A stretch of DNA of 64,000 nucleotides from Datisca glomerata (lineage: Eukaryota; Streptophyta; Magnoliopsida; Cucurbitales; Datiscaceae). Below, in pieces: positions 12,587 to 25,879 of the stretch. Within the stretch, counting starts at the first letter, position 1; every line of letters starts with the position of its first letter. Below the pieces are notes generated by a model. The model saw only the letters and a list, made by a program, of their open reading frames with translations. It was not told the DNA's origin and did not search any database. The stretch is taken from NCBI GenBank assembly GCA_003255025.1, contig QANY01000261.1, positions 1,738,607 through 1,802,606 of the forward strand, in the 5' to 3' direction. A program made the position numbers and the translations under genes.

Positions 12587-14176
12587 TGTTAGGATTGTAC
12601 CCTAAAAGTATGAAATTCTATTGTATTTATTGGGACATTTAAATCTGATTAATAATAAATAGTTTTATTCTTATATTATGTGTAATACATTCTTGTAAAA
12701 GGTCCACAAACATAATAGTAGTTGGTTTGTGAGTCCTATGTAGTTAACCAAGAGTTCATTATGACTTGTAAATACTTAATTTCACAGTCTAGTGAAGTTG
12801 GACGCTTTACTAAGAAAATATTGTAGTACATTAACTTTATTATGTAGAGTAACTTACATTGGTAACTAGGTGGAGTACCTAGTTAATATACTATTGCATT
12901 TGGAAAGTATTGAAGGACTAATGAGTCTAATTTTTAGTAAAATACTATCAAATAAAAACCATGACTCATTGCTATTACTTTACGAGTGCTCTCAATCTCG
13001 AGAGAATAATGAGTTTATATTTAATAGTTTAAGCATTTTGATCTATCAAGAATGAGATTTTATGAGTCAATATATTCTGTAAGTTGGATGACTGAGTTAA
13101 TAGATAATGAGCTCATAGATTCTCAATAATAAAATTCATAGACATTTTTAATTTAAGTGACAGAGTAACTCTTAGATAATTCATTTATGTGGTCACGGTA
13201 AACTAAGCACTTAGTATCTCTGATGGAGTACTAGAGATTTGATAATTTTACTTAAAACATCGAGTATGCAAATTATCAAAGTTGACTAGTAGAATGAATT
13301 TGGAACCTAAAGATAGCAAGATGTGTACAAATATTAGGTCGATAGTAATTAATCTAATTATACACGGTATTGTGTTATGGAGGGACATTACATAATGAAT
13401 AATAAGTCAAAGATAGTTGCGTCGAGTAAAATAAAATATGGAGTTCAATTATGATTTTATAGTAGAGTTAAACATAATTAATAATTAATAAATTTAATTA
13501 TGAATTTAATCGATAGAGTTTATTAATTACGTAGCCAAATAAATTTTTATCATTATGATCCACTTACTAGTCTCGAATTTAGGTTACGTTATGACGAGAC
13601 TTGTTTAATGAACAAGTGGCTCAACGTGGATATTTTATGGTCAATCAAATAATTTAAAACCTAGCTCAGTTTTATTCTGAAAGGTCAATGATTAATTAAA
13701 AGTCATTTATGTAATTTTAATTAACTCACTTTATAAATTGTTTAAAAAAAACACGTACAAACGGTTGGGAATATTTTCCTACCGTTGTATGCTTTCACAT
13801 TGTAATCCATGTGAATAGATGGGTTTTTGATAGTTTTTATTTACTGTTTTTGATATAAACAGCTTTTACTTCACGTTTTATCATCAAGAAAAGTGGAATA
13901 AAAAAGCCATTTTCCAGAAAGATGAATTGAAGTAAAATCACGGCAGAGCATTTTGCTTTTTATAGAAAAATATGGATTGGTTTTTTAGTCTGATATTATT
14001 CGAGCGTCAACTTGTTCGTAATTTTAGTTAACGGTTCGAGTAATAATCAAGAAGATTATGAGGTTTTAATTTTTTATCGTCACGCTTTAAGAGATATTTT
14101 TTCTAATACATAATATAATTAGGTTGTTTCTCGAATATTTCAAGATCATGTATTTTCTGCTATGTTGATTCTTTCA
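12587..14176 (+). repeat. 5' LTR of copia A
   Basis: 1590 bp, TG...CA termini, alignable end to end with 17303-18905. The two have many point differences and small indels by eye, so the insertion is old. Confidence 0.9.
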
Positions 14177-14178
14177 AT

Positions 14179-14190
14179 TGGTATCAGAGC
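14179..14190 (+). other. Primer-binding site of copia A
   Basis: TGGTATCAGAGC two bases after the 5' LTR, complementary to the 3' end of plant initiator-methionine tRNA, the usual copia primer. Confidence 0.88.
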
Positions 14191-15149
14191 AAAAGTTTTA
14201 AATTATTCGAGAAATGCCTTGAGAAATATAAATATTTTTTATTATTTTAGATAATCTCTTGCATAACCATTTAGATTGTACGTGTAAATTTCCGTTGGTC
14301 ATGTAATTAGAGGGATAATCCATGAAGAGATTGTTTTTCCCTTTAAGTTTTATATTTATTTTTTATAGATTCTTGTAAACTCTCTCAAAAAAAAGTCAGA
14401 ATTATTATTATGTAACTATTTGTATGGGGTGAACATCAAAACGATGTGAAAGGAGTTTCGAAAAGAGATGAAAATTCGTGTCCGCATAGAATGTGGTAGT
14501 ATGGAAAGGCTCGGTGTTTGGATCATAACTTTTAGATCCTATATTGGATTGAGACGATTCAACGTCCTATGGAAAGATAACGCAAAGATCCAGAGTTTTG
14601 TGTTTCATGAATAAGATCATATTCGGATGTTTTCCCTATCAAATTGGAGGCTGAATATGACCTGTCGGGGAGTAACGAGAATTTTTATATTTTTCTGGTT
14701 TGGTTCGTTGGAACGGGATCAATCTCGTGAGGCAGTGGGTGTTGGTTGATGGTGGCCAGTGGCTGTAACCCAGGGTGAGATCAAGGGTGTTTAACAAGTG
14801 GTGATGGTTCCCGTGTCAGGGATCGATCTCAATTTACCTTGAAGATCGATTTTAAACTTTAAATTAAGATATGATACGGTTATGTAAGGCTAAAGTATAT
14901 TTTAGATATTTATCTTTTATGCTCTAATATTTTGTTCATTATATTTTATTCCCAACTTTCGAAGACTTATAAGAGACAGGCTTTATAGCCTTTAAATTTT
15001 TGAACTCTTATCAGTAAGTGAATCCATTATTGATAAGAATATGACCAAGAGTCTTTTTTTTAGACAGAAAGACATAGAGACACATGACATTAATGTTGAA
15101 GTATATTGCCTAAGTGGGACAAGTGAAAGTCTAGGTGAGGGGTAGCTAT

Positions 15150-17286
15150 GGGTGATGTCAATTTTATTAACGGACACTCTAGATATGAATATGTTTGTCG
15201 TATGCTTCTCGATTCTAAAACTTTTGAGAAATCAAAGAGTTCAGAAGGAAAGTCGAGAAGACATTAGATAGACAAACTAAACCTCTTCGATTTGATCGAA
15301 GAGGTAAATACCTCTTAGTGACATTCACATACTACATGGTAAATATCGGGATTGTATCCCAGTTAGTTACATCTAGGTGATGCCAAGAGAATGGTGTAAT
15401 GGAAAGGAGAATTTTTTTTTAATGTGATGAGATCTATGTTTAGTTATTTATCTGCCCTATTTTCTTTTCAAGGATTAGCTTTATAGATGATACATTTTGA
15501 ATCTAACATCATCTATGACAGTACTTAAACACCACAAGAATTATGGAATGTTCGTAAACATAGGTTGCATAACCTTCATATATGTGGATGTCCAACACAC
15601 GTGCTAAGAAAGAATGTTGCCAAGCTAGACGGTAGATCAAAATGAAATCTAACTATAGGCTATGTAAAAAGGAATGTGGGTTATTCGTTTTTATAGTACC
15701 AAGAATAAGAAGTATTTATAAGTATAAACATTGTATTCTTGGGAGATGACTATATTTCAAAAGGAATATCTAGACGCACACAAACTTAGAAGAATTTTTT
15801 TATGGTACATGTGTCACCTAATCCAGTTGATAATAGATAAGTCCAAAAATTAGTGAGAATCTACTTAGTCAAGAGAATAAGAATGGAGTACTTCCTAGTA
15901 GTACATAACTTTATTGTAATGAGAGCGTTTCTCATTCATGTGAGAATTAAATATTTCTAAGAGAGTCTGATATGATAATCTTAGTGGAGCATAAACTAGA
16001 TCACAATCACTATGTTGTAGTGGGAGAGGTTCATAAGTAAGAGATTCATGTTCAAGTGAGAGACTTTCGAGTCCATCTCAGATGAACATGACTCAGATCT
16101 CAGATGTTGCATAGAGGTTGTAAATGATATAAAGTAAATCATTGGCTTCAAGCAATGAAATCTGAAAATGATTATATTAACTTTAATAGAGTATGGAAGG
16201 CTTGTAGAAGCTCCTAAAGAATTGGGTGTCGAAGATCTACAACTAGAAGTGAGACATAGACGCAGGGTCATGACCTTTAATGTTAGACTTAGTGAGAAAT
16301 GACATACTTAGAGAGAGGATATTAAGAATAGCAGATCATTTCTTAATGGCCATGATCATGTCTATAAAGATATTGTATCCATTGCAGCTTATCTCGTTTG
16401 CAAATTTTGGCCAACGGATGCCAAGAATGCTAGCTTGTATTCTTTGAACATCCTTATGTCTCAATTTTTTAGATTTGTCACTAAGGGCCAGAAATTATGA
16501 TATACATGATGCATTAGGCTAATTGTAGACTTAAGCATGCATTAAGGACAAGGAACATTATGTTGATCATGTAATCAAAGTTTTGATTTTGATCAAGGTC
16601 ATACTTAGCCATGTCAGTACAAGAGAAAGGAAGGAAACATAATGATTTTCTTGGTGTTTTATGTAGATGACATTTTATTATCGAGAACGATGTAGAATTA
16701 AATATCGCCAATCAAACCATGTTTGTCTGAATTTATGATATCAAAGACTTTGAAATAGTGATCGTCATTCTAAGAATTAAGTTCTTTCGAAACTTAAAGA
16801 TAGAATGATGTGCTTATCATGAACTGCGTAGATAATAATATGTTGTGTAGGTGTCCAATGCAGGATTCTAAGAAATGGCTTTTTACCCTATTAAGAATCG
16901 AACCTATATATTCTGTCAGTATCTTATGACATAGGATGGAATAAATAATATGAAGATGGGTTCAGTAGTGGGAAGTGTTAAGTATGTTATATTGTACACT
17001 AAATGTATATTTCATAGTAGGTTTAGTCAACCGATATCAGTGAAATCCTAGAGGATTTCACTAGATAATTGTAAAGTTTATACTCAAGTATCTTAGAAGA
17101 ATGAGGGATTATGTGTTTGTCTATCACGGTGAGAATCGCATACCAGTTGGATATATGGATTCAAATTTTTAATTAGATTACTTTAGTGGTAGAACCCAGC
17201 AGATCCATTTACAAATACTTTAGCCACAAATATTTTTGGGTCACATGTAGAAAACAAGAGGGTTAAGCTAGTTGTAGATGTGCTTT
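15150..17286 (+). pseudogene. Copia A pol remnant (integrase, RT, RNase H)
   Basis: Fragments recognisable across all three plus frames: integrase core text near 15157-15250 (NGHSRYEYV, SKTFEK); the degraded AERRNRTL-type motif followed by VMRSMFSYL near 15380-15450; the copia signature HIWGCPTHV at 15578-15604; the RT catalytic box as FYVDDILL near 16655-16680; RNase H text LKYLRRMRDYVFVYHG near 17086-17133; and NPADPFTNTLA near 17190-17222. Stops and frameshifts separate nearly all of them. The catalytic YVDD is intact at sequence level, but no enzyme could be made. Coordinates are those of recognisable text only. Confidence 0.85.
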
Positions 17287-17302
17287 AGGGCAAATGGGAG
17301 AT

Positions 17303-18905
17303 TGTTAGGATTGTGTCCTAAAAACACTGAAATTCTATGGTATATATTAAGACCTTTAATTTTGATTAATAATAAATAGTTTATTCTTATATTATGTGCA
17401 ATACATTCTTGTAAAAGGTCCACAAGCATAATAGTACTTGGTTTATGGATCCTATGGAATTTAGCTCATGAAAATAATATATTTAACCAAGAGTTCTTTA
17501 TGACTTGTAAATACTTAATTTCACAGTCTAGTGAAGCTGAGCGTTCTACTAAGAAAATACTTTAGTGCATGAACTTTATTATGTAGAGTGACTTACATTG
17601 GTCACTAGGTGGAGTGCCTAGTTAATATACTAGTACATTTTGAATGCATTGAAGGACTAATGTGTCTGATTTTCAGTAAAATACTATCAAATAAAAATCA
17701 TGACTCATTGCCATTATTTTATGAGTGTTCTCAATCTTTAGAGAGTTATGAGCTGATATTTAATAGCTTAGTCATTTTGATCTATTAAGAATGAGACTCT
17801 ATGAGTCAACATATTCCGTAGGTTGAATGACTGAGTAATAAATAGTAAGCCCATAGATTCTCAATGGTAGAATCCATAGACACTTTTAATTAAGTGACAT
17901 AGTAACTCTTAAGTAATTTGTGGTCATAGTAAACTAAACATTTAGTATCTCTAATAGAGTACTAGAGATTTGATAATTTTACTTGAGGTATCAAGTATGA
18001 AAATTATCATAGTTGACTCTAGTAGAATGAATTTAGAACCTAAGGAGACCAAGATGTGTATAAATAAATATCAGGTCGATGGTAATTAACTTAATTATAC
18101 GCGGTAGTATATTATGGAGGGATATTACATAATGAATAATAGGTCAATGATAATTTCGTCAAGTGATATAAAATACACTTGGAGTTCAATTATGATTTTA
18201 TAGTGGAGTTAATTATAGTTACTAATTAATAAATTTGATTATGGGTTTAATCGATGAAATTTATTAATTATGTAACCAAATGTATTTTTATTCTTATGGT
18301 CCCCCTTACTAACATCATACTTGAGTTATATTGTGACGAGACTTATTTAATGAACAAGTGATTCAACGTGAATATTTTATAGTCAATCAAGTGATCCAAA
18401 AACTAATTCAGTCTTATTCTAAAAGGTCAATGATTAATTAAAATTAAATTTAATTTCAGTTACTTCAATTTATAAATTGTTTAAAAGAACACACAAACGG
18501 TTGGGAATTTTCGCCAACCGTGTATGCTTTCACATATTACTATTGTAACCCACGTGAATGGATGGGTTTCTGATAGTTTTTTTAAACTGTTTTTATATAA
18601 ACAAAATTTTTACTTCACGTTTTATTTGGTCTGAAGCTATTTTCCAGAACGTTGAATTGAAGTAAAATCATGGCGAACATTTTGCTTTGTAGAGAAAAAG
18701 ATGAATTGGTTGTTTAGTCTTATTTTATTCGAGCGTCCACCTATTCGAGATTTTGATTGATGATTCGAGAAATAATCAGAAAAATTATGAGGTTTCGATT
18801 TTTTATCGTCACGCTTTGAGAGATATTTTTTCTAATCCATAATCTAATTAAATTATTTTTTAAATATTTCAAGATTTTATATTTTTCATTGTGTTGATTC
18901 TTTCA
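17303..18905 (+). repeat. 3' LTR of copia A
   Basis: 1603 bp beginning TGTTAGGATTGTG directly after the polypurine tract and ending ttctttca at 18905. Confidence 0.9.
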
Positions 18906-18910
18906 CTATC

Positions 18911-21454
18911 AACTCACAGCGACTTTTGACAGAATATCGTTTTTTTGGGTGATAACCATTAAAACCCCTTATCTTTAGGTCTTTGGGTACTTTAGTCACA
19001 AAACTTTCGAATTAAACACTTTAAGTCTCTTAGCTTTCAAATACGTATACATTTTGGTCCCGAAATAACGTATGTTACTTTCATTAATAGGAAAGATCAT
19101 GAACAACGCTCATGTACTCATATTTTGGGCTGATTAAAACCTCTAACATTCGTTAGACATCTTAATCTTAAAACTTTAAAAACATACATTAGTGCTTTAA
19201 CTTCAAAATATACACTCTATGATCTCAAATTAAATGTTTTGTTTCTTTGATTAATATCAACTATAGATTTCACTAATTCGTGAATTCCATTTAGTTTATG
19301 CCATGCCACATAATTTGTTTCTTGTGTTTGGTAAATAGAGGCGATAGTATATTTTCGTGGCATTCGCAATATCAGACTTTCAAATTTCTAGAAGTACACA
19401 ATTCTCACATGTTATATCGCTCTCACTCTCATCAAATAGGACTGAATTTACGCCATTAAAGAATTGAGATTGCTTGATTTGAGAAAATAAGGTGTATGTT
19501 TTGAAAACTAATGGACTAAACCATCCATTTTAAAGACCAAAACATGCAATTTACAATTGTAATTAGTCTAGTATATTAAAAATGGATCACGTGCTGCAGG
19601 TATGCTGTCTTATATATATATATATATTGTTAGAGACAGGTTGAAATGTGGTAAGATGGTACAGTTTGTCGTATATTGGGAGTAACTACAGTTGTAAATG
19701 CAAGTTGCTAGAGAGATAGTTGGAAGTGCCAGTTGTCGGAGCTTTACAAGAAAAATATAAACATTTGTAGATGAAACGAGTCTCGATTACGTGGTTTGGC
19801 GGGACAGTCTGGCGCTCTTATCTTTTCCCCTCGATTTCTACGCTAAACTACCATTTAACCATCTTTTCCCCTATTTACCTTTATATCCTTTCTTTCTTTT
19901 CTTTCTTTTTCTTTTTAGAAAAGGTACACGAACATACATTGAGATTTATTTAAAAGATACGAACACTCTCTATAATTTTAGAAAAGAAATAGACATTCCT
20001 TGACATTTTATTTTGTAGACAAAAAAATCCAAAATGTTAATATCTTTACAAACGACGTTAATTTTTTTTTAAATACTAAGAATGTTCTTGATCAACCATT
20101 TTGCTAACGGGTATCAGATTATATCAAACTTGAATTTTCAGGTTATATCAAACTCAGCCATTTTATATAACCCAAATAATGGAGAACAAGATCAGGATGC
20201 ACGAGTCTTAGATAATGGTCAAGATCTAGAGTTATTTTTGTCATTTCATTCTAAAATTAAATTATTTGTAACAGATCGAATCTATTTATCTTTTCTGAAA
20301 CGATATGAGTTATCTAGGTCTTTTAGAGAAAACTCAGAAGATGTCCGTGTATTTTTTTTCCTCATTATATTCTCCTATATCTTTTACTAAAATATCATAG
20401 CAAATTTGTATCTTTTCAAACACACATAGACTCAGTTCCCCCGAAAAATAAAATCATTTTCACTATAAATTATTTGGAAAATTTAGTACACATTTGTCAT
20501 CGACTAATGACTCCTCACAAATTCATTAGTTTACATGTGTCACAATTTCAAAATAAAAATTTCTCACTAAAAGTACTCAATACAAAAGTTGTTAAATTTG
20601 ATTTTTTTTTTTACAAAGAGAAGATAATAAAAATAGATATGGCTTATCAGTTAGAAAGTTCGTCTAGAATATAACCCATAATTTAGAAACACTAATTTGA
20701 TAATCATTAAATGACCTTTTATCACATCCAAAAAAAGTATATCAAAGGATTAGTCTTTTCAATTTGAAAGACTTCAAAGCTACGTGTTTTAACAGTCAAA
20801 TAAAGCGTGTTTATCAACCCGTAATTTTTTAGAAAGATCAGAATAAAATGAAAGGAAAAAGGAAGGGGAAATCAAAAGAATAATATGTGTTTAATTCACT
20901 GTCAAGAATCAACATCTGAAAATATTTTTATTGTTGTTGATATATTTACTAATAGCAAGGATCAGAATAATTATATTCATTTATAAATTATCCAACTTGC
21001 AACATAAGGTACTATTCACATTTTTAAATTAATTTTAGTTTTAACATACCTACAATTTACGTTTAAAATAAAATTAGCAATAATCAAAATATATCAATAA
21101 ATTTACTAATTAAAAAATATATAACTAACAACTACAAAATAAAATAATTTATTAAATTCATTAATTATAACTAAAGTAAATCATTAATAATTAGGAAACA
21201 AAATAATTATTAAGTACGTAAACTAAACTAATTATGATTTACAATTAAAAATAAATGCTTATTATTTATCCACACATTCAAATAAATCATTAAATTTTAA
21301 TTTAATTAAAAGTGGAATACTAGTTTGTAAATTTATTTAATGTGGAGGGGGTTTTGTAATTGTATCTAAAACTTGGAGGGTGACTTCTAAATATTAAATT
21401 TTAGATGGATTCTTTTTGGAAATGAACCTTAATTCTCAAGGTGGGAGAAAGGAA
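18911..21454. other. Intergenic DNA
   Basis: No supported gene. 19611-19628 is a (TA)n microsatellite. Frames at 19771-20003, 20082-20390 and 20474-20674 are hydrophobic, AT-driven and lack splice or promoter context, so I do not call them. 21000-21340 is strongly AT-rich. Confidence 0.5.
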
Positions 21455-21462
21455 CTAAGTCC

Positions 21463-22438
21463 TAAGGGTGTAAGCAAAGCTAAAAGATCGATCAACCCGA
21501 ACCAAACTGAATTGTGGTTCGTTCAGTCGGTTACCATATTATTTATGTTTCAATCGATTCAAGATATGTAAAAATTGTAATTTTCAGTTCGGTTTACGAT
21601 TTAAGGGTGTGAAAACTGCTAGGAACTAAACCGAACCGATATATATGGAATAAGGCATGGTAAAATATCAAATGAGTGGTTAACCTAGCAGGAGGCGCCT
21701 TGCTGGAAAGCCTTTAAATAAGGCTCAAAGCATGAATTCGACTCCATCTCTCTACATTTCTCATTATTTTTTATTTTTTTAACATTTCAACCTTTATGAA
21801 ACCCTAACTTTAAATTGATCCCTTTCTCTAAGCACCCACAGCCTCTCTCACTCTCTCTCACAGACTAAACTCTCATCTCTTTTCCCTTGCCTCTCCATCG
21901 TCTCTCTCCATCCCGTCTATTTCTCTCTCTCCATCTCACCTCTATGCCCATCTCGTCTCTCTCCATCGTCTCTCTCTTGCCATTGATGAACTTCTTGTGG
22001 CCAACAGCAACCAGCTCTCACAGCGATGAAGACTTTGTGTTCATCTCTTTCAGATCTAAGCCCTAAGTCACATTGAAGTTTGTTTGTTCATCTCATCTAG
22101 ATCTGGTAGAATGAGAGATTGTTCATCTTTTTTGAATGATTTGGTTTGTTCTCTCTTTTTAATTCGAGAAATTTTGATCCCTTATTGTAAAGCTTTAATT
22201 TTCCAGAGTTTTCATATTTGTTTATTTGAGATTTTTTTTATGTATTCTGGCATTTTCGTTGATTCTGTGTGAATCTATCAGTTCGGTTCGGTTTTAGTTT
22301 ATTTCCTACGGTGCGGTTCGGTCTGGTTTGTATTCATTACTCAATGCGGTTTAGATTTTTGAAATGTACAAATCGCAGTTACGGTTCGATTTGATAAACT
22401 CTCATAAACCGAACGGAACCGAACCGCTTACACCCCTA
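21463..22438. mobile_element. Non-autonomous hAT-type element
   Basis: The termini are TAAGGGTGTAAGC on the left and the complement of TAGGGGTGTAAGC on the right. The flanks are a perfect 8-bp duplication CTAAGTCC (21455-21462 and 22439-22446), diagnostic of the hAT superfamily. Subterminal regions carry many copies of cggttcggtt/aaccgaaccg in both orientations, likely transposase-binding repeats. The middle (about 21780-22080) is pyrimidine-rich (ctctctctcc), resembling a 5' leader, followed by a short frame without transposase features. At 976 bp it is probably an internal-deletion derivative. Confidence 0.88.
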
Positions 22439-22446
22439 CTAAGTCC

Positions 22447-22993
22447 CATTAGAAGATAATTCTTTCTTCTTCCTTTTCATTTATCTTTAGTAAACATAGC
22501 AATAATTACAAAAGAATAAAGTATATGTACAAAATTTCATAAAAATTATAATGGATTTGATTATAAAAGTCAAATACAGAAATTAAATCTTCTCAAAAGA
22601 ACAAAATGTAAAAAATGTGTTTTTATCAAAAGAAGATATTGTTGACGTGGTAGTAACCGAACCAGAGAAATTACATAGAAAAGATAATTATTTTTTTAGT
22701 CTATTGATATGAGATTAGTATTTGTTAGTGATCTCAGCTCTGTGAGTCATTTTCTTCGAAGATGAGTTGTTGGCATCAATTCTATATTATGTCCATATGG
22801 ACCATAAGAAATGAGGATCGGCTAGAAGAGAATTTGTAACATGAGAAAAGCAAGAAGGTCAACCTTTTTAAGTATATGACATTTAGATTCTAACAATGCA
22901 ATAGAGTTGATCTGAAACATTCTAGAGCTATAAAGATAGTTATTAAATTATTAGCACTGCCTAAAAAGATTCCTCCTAGTAGATGTTAATATG
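22447..22993. other. Short intergenic spacer
   Basis: Left flank of the large gypsy insertion. On the minus strand its right edge continues the frame described at 37663-38024. Nothing else seen. Confidence 0.4.
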
Positions 22994-22998
22994 AATGT

Positions 22999-23865
22999 TG
23001 TTGTTACAAAAAATCTGAATAGTGAGGTGGCATGCAATCTCTTCTCCATGTAGGGGTCCTCTCGGTTGGTAACCTGACAACACAAATAACGAATTCCAAG
23101 GCAACTAGAACCAGGAGGTGGTTTCCTTATCGAAGAGCCTCTGATGCCTAAGTCAGTATGCTAGAGAAATTTCGGTAGAGTTTCCCTTAGGAGAGAATTG
23201 CTTACCTTATAACGTTTGTAGATAGAGTATTTATACCTGAAGCTTTAGAGGAGGATGTGTGTCGAATAAGTATAAATGATCATCCCCCCGTTTTCGGCTA
23301 TAGCGAGAACCCTTGAATCTAGAGCCACTTGGCGTTCCAACCCAGTTACAACAATCCACTTTTCGTACCGAGAGAGCGGTACTGCTTGGCTCAAATGAGT
23401 GTTCTGAATAAAATCCAGACCTTCGGGCTAAGTGACGGCCTTTCCTTGAGATGATGAACTGGGAGTGACATTTAATGTATTTGTCCCCCCGAGTTGACGT
23501 AAAGGATGGTGCATTAAACGTTGCTTTCCTAGTCACGCCAGGCGTGGTGAATGTGATTGTTTGGTGACCGACTTGACGCTTCATCATGGCAAATGAAGTC
23601 GATCAGTGCCTGTCGCAAAGGAGAAAATGTCATGTGGAGTGCTACTTTCAGCAAATAACAATGATCTCTAACACAGGGCTAGATTACCACATGCATCAGA
23701 TCTAGATCATCTTCTCGAGGCTTTTTAGCTTACGTTGGTCGATGTCACCAGAGCTCCTTGGAGACCGACCTGGCCAGGTCAGTTCCCTTCCTTTTTGGGA
23801 GCTTAGTTCTATCATGGTCTGCCATGTGGTGCCACGCCATTGATAGTCCGGGAATACCCATAATA
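22999..23865 (-). repeat. 3' LTR (left) of the gypsy element
   Basis: 867 bp. On the minus strand it begins TATTATGGGTATTCCC (the right copy begins TGTTATGGG) and contains TATAAATA at 23228-23235, a likely promoter. The 118-codon minus frame at 23231-23587 lies inside the LTR and is not a gene. Confidence 0.82.
23228..23235 (-). promoter_or_regulatory. LTR TATA box
   Basis: TATAAATA on the minus strand within the left LTR. The equivalent region is deleted from the right LTR, which in element orientation is the upstream one. Confidence 0.6.
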
Positions 23866-24071
23866 AGTGCTCCCAATCGAGGATCCAGTGTGAATCCTAC
23901 CAGCTCAGATCCGAAGACTTCCGTGTCCTTTCCTAAGTAGGAATCGAATCGTAGAGCTTTTATCGCCTTCAATTGATCATTATGGTCGTGACTCTACCCT
24001 AATGGAGTGTCCTTATAGGTTAAGTTTGGGCAGGCTAAGTGCCTTTTTGAAGTGAAATTCCACGTGCCTAT

Positions 24072-25862
24072 TTAAAGTGTGTTTGTAAATTACTCAAGTT
24101 CTAGAACTTTCATCAATGAACGAAAAGTGGAGACAAATACGTCTCCAGATGAAGTCTTCTGAGAAAGTTCAGAATGATATTTGTAGTCTTAGGATCGACG
24201 GAATAATCAAATATGATTACGACTGTTAGGTTGAACCAATAGATGTCAGACATGGGAGTGGTGACTCAAACGGTTAACCTAGACATGTTATGAACATGTT
24301 GAATAAACCGATAACAAATTACTTTATAGCCCAAAATTATTTACCTAACTTTAAATCTAATTGTTACACCTTAAGAGTATTTTCATAATTACTTTAATCC
24401 TGATGTGAATATGTAGTTTGACTTAGTTAGTTGTAATATTTCATATGTCAAATGAGTGAGTTCGAATTGACGGGAAATACCTCGACTGTTGGAATTGTAA
24501 TTCAATTAAGTTGGAGTTACGTGATTCACAGATATGAAAATTCGTGGTTGGATTGCGAAAGCAATAATATCACATTTTGCTTTATTGATGAGAGTGTGAA
24601 TAAATTAACCTAGTCAGATATTCAATGAATTGAGTCATTGATTAAGACTTGTGAACTGTACGAGACAATTCACTGTTATGTCTTTCCTATTCACAGTCAA
24701 TAAAGAAGTTGATGAAATAATAACAAGAGGGGGTAAAATGGTCATTTTATATTCTTTTTCGTTATTGATATTCACGATGGATATTGTGTTAAAATATTAT
24801 GTGAACCGTGAAAATAACCAACAGAAAAGTTTTATTTACACCAACAGAAAAGTAGCGCGCATGAATCGAGAGTTGATTCGACATTGAACCTATAGTGGAG
24901 TCGTACGATGTCAGGATTAAATAGGTCAGGAATTTATGGAGATAAATTTGCGGGGTATTTGAATCCTTAGCTTTGTTGGGTCCATCCGGTCTGAGAAATA
25001 GCTCATGAGAACAGTAATAGAGAAATGAAAAAATTGGATCCAAATGTGTTTTGGTGCCAAGGCATATTTCCTACACATATATGTGATGAGTGATGTCATT
25101 TAATTAGTTAAATGTGATTATTTGTATTGAAATTAATTAGTTTATTATTTCTTAATTATTAGATAATTAGTAAATAAAAATAAATTATTTAATTAATTGA
25201 TAATGATCAATTAAATCTATCAATTAGGTTGATAAATTTCGATACAACTCTAACACTGTGAATATATGGGGGTGAATTTTTAAAAATTTAAAATATATGG
25301 GTAATTTTATAAATATCAAAAATTAGATTTTATACATATTTAATAGCAATTTGATTGCAGATATATATATATATAGATCTCATATCGGATACAAAGAAAA
25401 ATAATTTTCTCCCCTCCCCAGTGATTGTTGCCAATTGAGAGAGCAAGGAAAAATATTCAATTTTTTCATTCAATAGTTTTGAGAGCCCACACTCAAATTT
25501 TTACACAAAATTCTCGTGAGATATATTTTTAAAATTAACGGGTGGTTGTTGTAGATGAAATTCATAAATCGTTCTTCGAGTTCAAGTGCGTGATTCAGAT
25601 TCTGAAGCTTGAAAAACATGAAAAACGCTCGAACGAATTCCGCCAGTTAAAAAATTCTCCAATACAAAATATATGTGAAAAATTGTTTCTAAACTTATCT
25701 TCTCGTTTAATATTGTATATGCATAATCACATGTGGTTTGATTTTAAATTATTTAGTTCGATCAAATAAGTGAATTGAAAAAAATAATTGATATTCCGCC
25801 CACGACCCGTTCGTGGTTCAAACTTATTTTTTAGTTAATTTTAAAACCTACCAATCCCAGTA
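24072..25862 (+). repeat. 5' LTR of copia B, 5'-truncated
   Basis: Aligns with the 3' LTR from ttaaagtgtgtttgtaaatt (31567) onward, to the end at 25862. The terminal CA has become TA. Confidence 0.88.
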
Positions 25863-25864
25863 GT

Positions 25865-25876
25865 TGGTATCAGAGC
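25865..25876 (+). other. Primer-binding site of copia B
   Basis: TGGTATCAGAGC, two bases after the 5' LTR; complement of the initiator-Met tRNA 3' end. Confidence 0.88.
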
Positions 25877-25879
25877 CAT

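Larger units (their letters stand above)
12587..18905 (+). mobile_element. Decayed Ty1/copia LTR retrotransposon (copia A)
   Basis: Two ~1.6-kb LTRs (12587-14176 and 17303-18905), each beginning TGTTAGGATTG and ending ttctttca, enclose only 3.1 kb. Flanks are CTATT (12582-12586) and CTATC (18906-18910), a TSD with one change. The PBS, TGGTATCAGAGC at 14179-14190, matches initiator-Met tRNA. A purine-rich tract (gggcaaatgggagat) ends at 17302. The internal order integrase, reverse transcriptase, RNase H is that of copia. Every domain is broken by stops and shifts, and the interior is shorter than the 4-5 kb usual for copia, so much of gag and protease appears lost. Confidence 0.9.

Noticed and set aside
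20082..20390. 102-codon plus-strand frame
   Set aside because: No domain, splice signals or promoter; composition as the surrounding AT-rich DNA.
23231..23587. 118-codon minus-strand frame
   Set aside because: It lies within the gypsy LTR, downstream of its TATA box, and has no recognisable domain.
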